From contig CALMVQ010000290.1 of NCBI GenBank assembly GCA_937873135.1, forward strand, positions 2,259 through 66,258: 64,000 bases of DNA, in the 5' to 3' direction. Shown piece by piece: positions 1 through 7,058 of the stretch. Positions within the stretch are counted from its first letter, which is position 1. Each line of letters begins with the position of its first letter. Origin of the DNA: an uncultured Scytonema sp. Its GTDB lineage: Bacteria > Cyanobacteriota > Cyanobacteriia > Cyanobacteriales > Nostocaceae. The notes below the pieces were generated by a model. That model was not told the DNA's origin. It made no database searches and was given only the letters and a program-made list of their open reading frames with translations. Made by a program: the position numbers and the translations under genes.

Positions 1-1434
1 AATAAAGTCGCCGAAATAGTCTGGACGGAATTTGTAGATGGTAACGCGCTCTACATTTAGGAGTTTCCGGACTTCCTGTACTGTTGTCTTAAAAATTGCA
101 TCCAGGTTTGACAGGTTGCGAATCTTGTCAATGACTTTGGTTACCGTTCGCTCCCGTTCTGCGGCTTTAACTAATTGCTCTGATTGGGCTTGAACTTCCT
201 CTAAATAGAAAGCACTACTAAACAAAGCGGCAATCTGTTTGACAGATTCTATCTCGAAAACTTGCCACTGCCGTGGTTCGGTACATTTATGAACGCAGAG
301 CAATCCCCACAGTTCGTTCCCTTTCAGCAATGGCACAACGAGGTTTGCTCGAATTTGAAACTGAGCAAGAAGCTCAGTATGGCAATTTTTCAACGTCCCA
401 TCTTGGATATCGGCGATCGCCTGAACTCTTCCTTGGGCGTATTGGGAAGCAAAATCTTGACCAAAGCAGTGTTCGCGAATCTTGATGTCCAGCATTGAAT
501 GATAGCCTAAGGCTACATCTTCGACGATCATGGCTCCATCATTAAAGTTAGTCCCCGGCTCAAAGCGAAACACTCCTACGCGATCAGCGTTAAGTAATTG
601 CCGAACTTCTTTAACCGTTGTCTTAAAGATCGTATTGAGATTCCAAGAGGAGCGGATCTTATCTATTGCTTTGGAGAGATATTGTGCCAGATCCACCTGT
701 TTTTGCATTTGAGTGCGAAATTCCCTTGTTTGCAGAACTAAAGTCAGTTCGGTGACGATCTGGTAGAGCAAACTAATTTCCACTTCCTGCCATTCGCGAT
801 CGCTCTTACACTGGTGTACAACCAGCAAGCCCCACACCTGCTCCTCCAGTTTAATTGGTATACTTAGACTGGTTTTTACCTGAAAACTTTGCAGCAGTTG
901 GAGTTGGTAGTGATTCGGCTCCGTTTGCTCGGCATGATTCTGGGCGATTACTTGATGTTGCTGGTACGAACTTTGATTCTCAACGCCAAAAGCGATCGCT
1001 GCTAGAGTCTGACTGTGGCTGGGGGTATAGCCAAACAATATTGATTCAGCAATAACCGTCCCCTGTTTTTCTGACTCAAAGCGGTAAATTAAAGCTCTAT
1101 CTACGTGTAAATACTGTCGCAACTCTATCAATAAAGTTTTAAAGACATCATCTATATTGGCTGCTTGACGCATCCGAGTGGCAATAGTTGACAACCACTC
1201 CCGCTCATGCTTACAATCTTTTTGGCTATCAATAGCCACGTTAGCCTGAGATGCCTGCAAGTCTTTAATCCAATTTTCCAATTGGAGAACTTTTTCCATA
1301 CTTTCAGGATTGACCTGTTCAAGATCTGCTTTAATAGCAGTCACTAATGATAAAGCTTGACTAGGATAGATACCATTGCCGTTTGTATCTCTACCATTTT
1401 GCCTGTGTTGCGACTGAGTGTCAAATGTTTGCAT
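1..1434 (-). CDS. pixJ: PixJ/PtxD-like methyl-accepting phototaxis receptor with cyanobacteriochrome GAF domain (partial, N-terminal 478 residues)
   Basis: The reading frame starts at ATG 1434 and runs open off the left edge, so the HAMP and signalling domains expected at the C-terminus are not visible. Three tandem GAF domains can be read: GAF1 at about residues 80-220, GAF2 at about 235-395, and the start of GAF3 from about 430. GAF2 carries a canonical Cys-His chromophore motif (Cys351, in NCHTELL) and a second cysteine in EHCF (Cys323), 28 residues upstream. That is the spacing of the dual-cysteine DXCF cyanobacteriochromes such as PixJ, but the first residue of the motif is Glu, not Asp. 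GAF1 has Asn-His at the canonical site and probably binds no bilin. Downstream of cheW and the PatA/CheY genes, this is the photoreceptor of a Pix/Ptx-type pathway controlling type IV pilus motility. Membership of the family is secure; light sensing is inferred from motifs. Confidence 0.85.
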   Translation of the reverse strand, partial: MQTFDTQSQHRQNGRDTNGNGIYPSQALSLVTAIKADLEQVNPESMEKVLQLENWIKDLQASQANVAIDSQKDCKHEREWLSTIATRMRQAANIDDVFKTLLIELRQYLHVDRALIYRFESEKQGTVIAESILFGYTPSHSQTLAAIAFGVENQSSYQQHQVIAQNHAEQTEPNHYQLQLLQSFQVKTSLSIPIKLEEQVWGLLVVHQCKSDREWQEVEISLLYQIVTELTLVLQTREFRTQMQKQVDLAQYLSKAIDKIRSSWNLNTIFKTTVKEVRQLLNADRVGVFRFEPGTNFNDGAMIVEDVALGYHSMLDIKIREHCFGQDFASQYAQGRVQAIADIQDGTLKNCHTELLAQFQIRANLVVPLLKGNELWGLLCVHKCTEPRQWQVFEIESVKQIAALFSSAFYLEEVQAQSEQLVKAAERERTVTKVIDKIRNLSNLDAIFKTTVQEVRKLLNVERVTIYKFRPDYFGDFI

Positions 1435-1538
1435 ATATTGATCGAGTTCCTACATTACCATAGCAATACTATGTATTTTGATTACAGTTTCTGACCGTGA
1501 GGAAGGGGAGAGGAAGAGAATTATAACTCCGAAGCCTT

Positions 1539-2081
1539 CTAACTCTTGACTCCTAACTCCTTCCCCCTCTGATGTGTCTGCCACAAAGGATACTGAGTAA
1601 TAAAAGATATATTTAAGACAGTTCCACAGCTTCCAGGTAAAGATCCCAAGACAAAAGGCTGTATATGAAGAGGAAATAAGCCGATCTCTGATGGATGAAG
1701 TTGCTGCAAGTCGTGTGATTCGATATCGTTAACTTGCTCTACCACCAAACCTACAGACTGGTTATTCACTTGAACTACGATAGCTAAAGGAGAACCTGCC
1801 ACAAAACTTAGGGGTGGATAACCCACAAGATGGTTTAAGTCAACTAACCAAAGCATTTCTCCCCGCCAATTGCCAATACCCAAAACGCAACCGGGCATTT
1901 CTGGTACGGGTAGAATCTCTGCTATGTCCAAACTCAGAATTTCTCGAATTTGTTCTAGAGGTATTAGTGCACTGTCTTCGCTACCTAGGGGAAAGCGGAG
2001 CAACCGAGACAATTCAGAAACATGAGTTTCAGAGGAAAGTGGATCTAAACCCAGTAGATCAAACTCAAGTGAAGTCAGCAT
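1539..2081 (-). CDS. pixI: CheW-like coupling protein (PixI/HmpC type)
   Basis: A 180-residue CheW-domain protein that should bridge the GAF-containing receptor to a CheA-type kinase. The CheW fold is recognisable from the GIGNWRGEMLWLVDLNHLVG segment and the following stretch around VVQVNNQSVGLVVEQVNDI. The length is normal for a single CheW domain. It lies 105 bp upstream of the receptor gene on the same strand, in the G-H-I-J order of pix, ptx and hmp operons. Upstream, the expected partner pixH is 1.6 kb away because a TnpB element lies between them, so the gene may be transcribed only by read-through or from a new promoter. No CheA is in view; in these loci it normally follows the receptor, beyond the left edge. 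Confidence 0.85.
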   Translation of the reverse strand: MLTSLEFDLLGLDPLSSETHVSELSRLLRFPLGSEDSALIPLEQIREILSLDIAEILPVPEMPGCVLGIGNWRGEMLWLVDLNHLVGYPPLSFVAGSPLAIVVQVNNQSVGLVVEQVNDIESHDLQQLHPSEIGLFPLHIQPFVLGSLPGSCGTVLNISFITQYPLWQTHQRGKELGVKS

Positions 2082-2109
2082 AAATCTCCATTTTTAAATG
2101 CCAGTCAAG

Positions 2110-3662
2110 AAGGCAGCTATGCACCCGTGATCAAGATCTCCCCATAAATTGCCGGAGCATTCTATTTATTGACTCTCCTCTGCCTAAAGGCAATAGGATT
2201 CTTTTGAATTAGGAGTAAACCTCATCTTCCAGAGTCTTATCCTACCTACGGTGGTCAAACACCGTCTACCCAGTCTGCTTAAGTCAATGCCTAAGTTTCC
2301 GGCTACTTTTTTTAATATATTCGCGGCTCCATTTAAATCCGCGTTGATCAAATTTCCGTCTGCACTTTTATACAATCCTCTTAGTTCTCTCTTTCCCGAT
2401 GCTTTCCACCCGTCTGGAAGTTGCCCAAACTTAGGCAGGGACTCTCCATCTAAAAAAGATGCTTTGCTCGTATACGCTTCTTCGGTTTCAACAAAGCGTA
2501 TCCCGTATATTTCCGCTAGCTGTTCAATTCTCTTTTTCAGTCTCGCCAGCGGCATTTGTACGAATTGTTGGTTATTGCGCTTTCCCATATTGGAACTAGT
2601 CTTTATCCCAATATTCCAACCTACAACAATTGTCCCGATTCCATATTTGAGACAATGATTAATAGCGAGTGTTGCCGCTTTGTTAATCATGTCTTTCATT
2701 TGGTTATTTCGTCTTCGGGCGACGAAATCCAAAAAACTATCCCAGTAGTCACGCTCTCTCCCTTGTTTTCTCTGGGCTACTTTTTTGTTATATAGTTGGT
2801 TCATTGCTTTTGCTTGTTTTGAGTCGATCAACAAGCTATTGCCCAACGTATCAACGCCAGCCATTAGATTCGTTGAAGTCCCCAAGTCAATTGAAAACGC
2901 TTGGTTTATATCCAGCGCTCTTTCTGGTGTTTTCTTTTCTACTGAATACGAACACTCCAAGTAAAAAGTCCCGTTTTTGGGCAAAATCGTAAACTCTTTA
3001 ACTTTTTTGAAATCAATATTAGTCGGTAGGGGTAAAAAGATTTCTTTAACTTTAAACCATCTGTTTATTGTGTTCCCCAACGGAAAACGAATTAAACTAT
3101 CCTTTGTTAGCTTTGGCTTGCTGTCTCCTGTATTAGGAAACGCGACTTTAAACAATCCACCCGACTTTCTATAGTTTGGTGCTAATGGTTTTTTGTCCAA
3201 TCCAGCAAAAAAAGCTTTTCGCAACTTGTCAAAAGAATCAAAACTTTCTGATACACTTAACAAAGTTTGTTGAGCAGGAATTGACGGCATTGCTTGAGCA
3301 TGAGAATTTGAACCAATTGCATAGATTGGCTCGTATTTAGAAATAATCCTTCCAGTTTTAAAAAATATTTGCCTTGCCCAATAGATTCCACAATTGTAAA
3401 GACTATTAGATTGCTCGCACAAAAATGTAATTATTGCTTTAGTGTCATTGTCACAGTAAATTAAGTTTTGCTGAACACCCATTATTTTTTTGTTTTTAGC
3501 CAATCAAATTACCCTTCTTCTTTTTATTTTATAATATTAATATAGCAATTTTTATTGGATATTGTAATACTTGCTAAAAGCAAATTAAAAAATAAAAAGC
3601 TGTCCTATAAAGACGGGGTTTTTAACCCATTTTTCTGATAAATTTAGGGGCTGTAAACCCAG
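2110..3662 (-). mobile_element. IS200/IS605-group element with TnpB only (IS1341-type), inserted in the phototaxis operon
   Basis: The interval contains only tnpB; no TnpA Y1 transposase is present, so movement would need TnpA in trans. The left end (tnpB 5' side) at 3638-3660 has a GGGTTTACAGCCCC hairpin followed by CTAAATTTAT, and a second GGGTTaaaaACCCC hairpin lies at 3615-3629. The right end lies just past the tnpB stop, at about 2110-2170, and includes an ATTTATGGGGAG segment. A 23-base match to the left end with one mismatch occurs at 54293-54315 beside a similar right end. The exact tips are inferred; the element separates pixH from pixI. The tnpB 3' end and right end are where the guide (omega) RNA of this family is normally encoded. 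Confidence 0.7.
2184..3503 (-). CDS. tnpB: TnpB RNA-guided nuclease, IS200/IS605 family, zinc-less clade
   Basis: A 439-residue TnpB. The RuvC-I aspartate is D206 (FSIDLGTSTN) and the RuvC-III aspartate is D389 (NADLNGAANI). The canonical RuvC-II glutamate position reads Gly295 (TIVVGWN). Acidic residues lie instead at E339, E341 and E342, just before AYTSKAS, so the active site looks like the rearranged type described for some TnpB and Fanzor proteins. The usual Cys4 zinc finger is absent: TSKAS and GLYKSADG replace the CxxC motifs. Family proteins are RNA-guided DNA nucleases that help retain the element. The ORF is full length with no stops, so it may be active. The start at 3503 gives MAKNKKIMGV; an internal Met8 is possible. 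Confidence 0.9.
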   Translation of the reverse strand: MAKNKKIMGVQQNLIYCDNDTKAIITFLCEQSNSLYNCGIYWARQIFFKTGRIISKYEPIYAIGSNSHAQAMPSIPAQQTLLSVSESFDSFDKLRKAFFAGLDKKPLAPNYRKSGGLFKVAFPNTGDSKPKLTKDSLIRFPLGNTINRWFKVKEIFLPLPTNIDFKKVKEFTILPKNGTFYLECSYSVEKKTPERALDINQAFSIDLGTSTNLMAGVDTLGNSLLIDSKQAKAMNQLYNKKVAQRKQGRERDYWDSFLDFVARRRNNQMKDMINKAATLAINHCLKYGIGTIVVGWNIGIKTSSNMGKRNNQQFVQMPLARLKKRIEQLAEIYGIRFVETEEAYTSKASFLDGESLPKFGQLPDGWKASGKRELRGLYKSADGNLINADLNGAANILKKVAGNLGIDLSRLGRRCLTTVGRIRLWKMRFTPNSKESYCL

Positions 3663-3676
3663 TGATGAAGAGTATA

Positions 3677-4081
3677 TTAATTCATTTTTTTCTGCCTCCT
3701 GCTATCTGCCATCTGCCTTTCTTTAGTCAGTTTCTGAATTGTTTGGAGCAGTGTTTGCTGATCTACTGGTTTTGGTATGTAGGCATCGGCTCCTAGCATT
3801 GAACCCCAGAGTTTATCTACATCGGTTCCTTTAGTTGAGCAAATCACCACTGGAATTTGTTGAGTACTTTTATTGGTTTTGATTTCGTGGCAAAGTTCAA
3901 ACCCACTTTGTCCCGGCAAAATCACATCGATAATCATCAAATCTGGTTTTTGCGATTGGAGTTTAATTAAAGCTTCCTCACCACTGGTAACACTAACTAC
4001 CATCAAACCTGCTAGCCCGAGGGTACGCGTCAGCATCTCGGTTTCTGTCAAGCTATCTTCCACCAAAAGGACTGTAATCAT
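3677..4081 (-). CDS. pixH: CheY-like response regulator (PixH/HmpB type)
   Basis: A 134-residue stand-alone receiver domain with the acidic pocket in LLVEDS, the phosphorylation aspartate in LMIIDVILPG, the conserved Thr/Ser in PVVICSTKGTD and the lysine in DAYIPKPVD. It has no output domain, as for CheY-type proteins that act on the pilus motor or as a phosphate sink. Its ATG overlaps the stop of pixG by four bases (ATGA), which indicates translational coupling. The insertion element begins 15 bp past the stop, so the original downstream partner pixI has been displaced by about 1.5 kb. Confidence 0.9.
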   Translation of the reverse strand: MITVLLVEDSLTETEMLTRTLGLAGLMVVSVTSGEEALIKLQSQKPDLMIIDVILPGQSGFELCHEIKTNKSTQQIPVVICSTKGTDVDKLWGSMLGADAYIPKPVDQQTLLQTIQKLTKERQMADSRRQKKMN

Positions 4082-5367
4082 AGACTTTTTTCCTGCTCTA
4101 CTTGTGGAAGGTTCTGGTTTTTTGACATAGTCCGAATTTTCTGTATGTGCGCTCCGATTGTTGTCTTTGCTAAATACTTGTCGGCGAATCTCAGCACCTT
4201 TTCTCGCTCAATAGGCTTTGCTAAAAAATCGGTTGCACCGACCATTTTTGCTCTCACCCGATCTACAATTCCATCATTACTTGTAAGAATAATTATTGGT
4301 GTGTCCTTGAAAGCTGAAATGCGCCGAATTTGAGAGCATATTTCGTACCCATTGGCAATAGGCATGACTAAATCTAAGAAGATCAAGTCTGGTTTTTGCT
4401 CTAGTAATATCAGCAGTGCTTTCACTGGATCCTGAATATTGATAAATCGATAGCTAGCTTGAGTGAGAATGTTACTCATTTTTAGGCTATCGTTCTGATT
4501 GTCATCAATACAGGCTACTAGGGGAGCAGAAGCTATGGAGGTGATAGGATGTGGGGTTGTCACTTTTTCCCGTTTTCCTTGTCTCCTCTCCTCTTTCTTA
4601 AAGTCCTCAATCTCAATCAGTTTGATCGCTCCAATATGAATGTAATGCACGACTGATTGGGTGAGAGGCAAAAGCTTCTGTTTTAGCTTGTGCGCTAAAT
4701 CCCTTAAACTCCAATTGCCATCTGCCATAGAGACAAAGTTACTGTATGCAGCTGCGGAAGTTCGCTGTCGCAATTCTTCAGTCTGCAGAACCACAGGAGC
4801 CCAATTTGGAGAATATTCTGCCAATCCTGCTTTCACCCAGGTTTCCCAATTATGCATTGCTTGCTGCCAAAGGTGCAGACCAGGAAGCAAAACTAATGGT
4901 GAATTTACTGCATCTGTCGTATCTTCAGGAGTTAGCTTATATATCAGTTGTCTTGGAATCTTATAATGACGGCTTAACTGTTCTGAATACTGTTGAATAT
5001 CAAACAGAATCTCCTTTATTTGACCTGCAACGATCGCCGCCATTTGCTCTTGCTGGATTTTACCCTGTCTGACCAAGACTGTCAAAGCATTATAATCCCA
5101 AAACTTACCTGGTATTGATTGTCCAATATTATATGTGGGCAGTTCAGGACACTGTACAGACACATGGCGACACCAGAAGCGCTGCGGATGCACTGAAGTT
5201 GTACAGCCAGTTAAACTACCTTGGTGGAACTCTAAACTCCACGACCGTAAAAACTTCAGTGCTTCAACATCAAAATCTAAATCTAACCGACCCGTAAACC
5301 GCTTTTGGCTGCAAACGAGAATCAGCTTTGTAATTTTCTCTGTGGAAACTAACTGATGAGTAGTCAT
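4078..5367 (-). CDS. pixG: PatA/PixG-like response regulator (N-terminal DUF4388-type domain, C-terminal receiver)
   Basis: A 429-residue protein with a PatA-type N-terminal half (about residues 5-270) and a C-terminal receiver at about 283-400. The receiver shows ACIDDNQND, the phospho-acceptor in LIFLDLVMP, TPIIILTSNDG and ATDFLAKPIE. This arrangement is that of PatA of Anabaena and of PixG/HmpA/PtxA at the head of cyanobacterial pilus chemosensory operons. It is the first gene of the local transcription unit; a 0.7-kb non-coding stretch upstream probably holds the promoter. It overlaps pixH by four bases. Naming it PixG rather than HmpA rests on the bilin-type receptor in the same operon. 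Confidence 0.85.
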   Translation of the reverse strand: MTTHQLVSTEKITKLILVCSQKRFTGRLDLDFDVEALKFLRSWSLEFHQGSLTGCTTSVHPQRFWCRHVSVQCPELPTYNIGQSIPGKFWDYNALTVLVRQGKIQQEQMAAIVAGQIKEILFDIQQYSEQLSRHYKIPRQLIYKLTPEDTTDAVNSPLVLLPGLHLWQQAMHNWETWVKAGLAEYSPNWAPVVLQTEELRQRTSAAAYSNFVSMADGNWSLRDLAHKLKQKLLPLTQSVVHYIHIGAIKLIEIEDFKKEERRQGKREKVTTPHPITSIASAPLVACIDDNQNDSLKMSNILTQASYRFINIQDPVKALLILLEQKPDLIFLDLVMPIANGYEICSQIRRISAFKDTPIIILTSNDGIVDRVRAKMVGATDFLAKPIEREKVLRFADKYLAKTTIGAHIQKIRTMSKNQNLPQVEQEKSL

Positions 5368-6086
5368 GCTTTTTTGAATTAGAATACGCTATTCTTTAAA
5401 GCACAAATCACTAGCTTACTTCTCTAGGTGACTTCTGCAACGAAAGGTGATATTCAGCTATATTAGATTTTTACTAAATAAAAATAAACATGAGCGAGCT
5501 TAAGTATATAAACAAGAAGTTATACAAGCTAAGAATATACTCAGCTTACTACCCTGATGTTTCTATTGAGTGTTGATGTTATGGTTATTATACTCCGTAT
5601 GCCAAGACTAAAACTGAGATTTTAAACCGGATATTTATGATAATATCTTATAATTAGCTTGACACTAAAATCTATCACATAAACACATCTTATAATATTA
5701 TTAATTTCTTCTTATAACAGATTTCAACTAACAAAGTTCCTCAGTTGAAAGGCTTATCTTCAGACTAAGTCATAAAATTAAAGTTTCACCACACGTAGAA
5801 ATGTGATTAATATTATTTATATATAGCCATCCTGAAAGATTTTTGAAAGCATGAAGACCAGGTTTTTGAGGGGGCGTGAGTTTCAAAACAAACAAGATGT
5901 ACTGATTACCATCGCACACACATCTATTTTGACTTTCATACTGATTGCTCAAGATAATGTATCAAATGATACTTTTAGTTGCTGAAAGCCGCTCCGACTA
6001 ATTTCTTTCTGAACAAATCAGCACTTGCCGAGCTATTTTGGGCAGTGGGTATAACATAGAAAAGGGATTTATGGCAACTTTTTGTG
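5368..6086. other. Intergenic region, about 0.7 kb, AT-rich, divergent promoters expected
   Basis: This stretch separates the minus-strand pixG operon from the plus-strand gene pair starting at 6087 and so should carry promoters for both. I see no convincing ORF: a 60-codon frame at 5770-5952 on the minus strand has no ribosome binding site or recognisable composition. No tRNA, repeat array or clear terminator is visible. HIP1 sites are absent here although common elsewhere in the window. Confidence 0.5.
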
Positions 6087-7046
6087 ATGAAAACATTAAT
6101 ATCTTCTTATCCAGAAATTAAAGAAAAGCTGAAATCTCAACTAGAAGCTAAAGAGACAACTGAACAAATTGTCAAGATACTTCAGGATGAAATTAGCAAG
6201 CTAGTAGACTTTAATGGTGATTACATCCTTAGCATGACACCACGGCAGGCACGCCTTGCTACTGTCATGTTAAACGATCTCAATCAATACACTAGTATTT
6301 TGGGATTAGCCAAACTGCAAGATTCTACCCCAAACGCTTCAGAAAAATCCAATAGCAATGGCTTGAGTGAGCTAACCTCTACTATTTCGCCTTTGACAAA
6401 AATTTTTCAGAAAGAAAACAATTTGCAGGCGTTAACACGACGAGTACAGAAAAGCCGTGATGTTATAAGCAATGTCCTTGCGGGTGGTGTGGCGGGAACG
6501 TTGGCAGGGGGTTATTTGTGGGGGTTAGTAGGCGCAATTACAGGAGGAGCGATCGCCAAAATAGTTCAGCCCAAGATGTCACCTGAGAACACAGATATTC
6601 CCGAACTATCGGAATCTCGTCAAAACGAGATTAAAATAACTATAGATATTGATAAATTACTCGATCATCTCTATCAAGCTTTTCAATCAATTGACATGAC
6701 TGTTGCGGCTTATGGAGCAAGAGAAGAGAAAGCACTTAAACCAGGTTTGGAAAACGATCTAGACTTATTGGAGTACTTACAAGACTTGATGGCGGATGCG
6801 TTGGATGAACAAACTCAACTTCCAATTGCTGTACGTAGACGCATCGAACAGGCTGCAACAATTTTGAGACACTACGGAATACAAGCACGAGTTTATCAAT
6901 CTAGTGAGGAACAGGATAAGGGAATGTTCTACTTTGAACCAAGTCTCGATCCGGAAATCACAGATTATATTACCCTAAAGCACGCCTTTGTTAAAGATGA
7001 TCAAGTCCTCTTGCCAGGTTACGTAATTGAACCTCATAACAATTAA
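6087..7046 (+). CDS. Unknown protein with glycine-rich membrane segment, possible GrpE-like partner of the downstream Hsp70-like ATPase
   Basis: About 319 residues from ATG 6087 (a GTG at 6084 is also in frame). The N-terminal third is charged and helical. A glycine-rich hydrophobic segment at about 131-161 (VLAGGVAGTLAGGYLWGLVGAI) looks like a membrane hairpin. The C-terminal part (about 185-320) is helical, with RRRIEQAATILRHYGIQARVY, and ends in PGYVIEPHN. The closing pattern loosely resembles GrpE-type exchange factors, a suggestion resting mainly on its position 12 bp upstream of an Hsp70-like gene on the same strand. I do not recognise a named family with confidence. Co-transcription with the next gene is very likely. 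Confidence 0.6.
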   Translation: MKTLISSYPEIKEKLKSQLEAKETTEQIVKILQDEISKLVDFNGDYILSMTPRQARLATVMLNDLNQYTSILGLAKLQDSTPNASEKSNSNGLSELTSTISPLTKIFQKENNLQALTRRVQKSRDVISNVLAGGVAGTLAGGYLWGLVGAITGGAIAKIVQPKMSPENTDIPELSESRQNEIKITIDIDKLLDHLYQAFQSIDMTVAAYGAREEKALKPGLENDLDLLEYLQDLMADALDEQTQLPIAVRRRIEQAATILRHYGIQARVYQSSEEQDKGMFYFEPSLDPEITDYITLKHAFVKDDQVLLPGYVIEPHNN

Positions 7047-7058
7047 CAATTAACAATA

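Noticed and set aside
5770-5952. 60-codon minus-strand ORF upstream of pixG
   Set aside because: No ribosome binding site or coding-like composition; lies in a probable promoter region.
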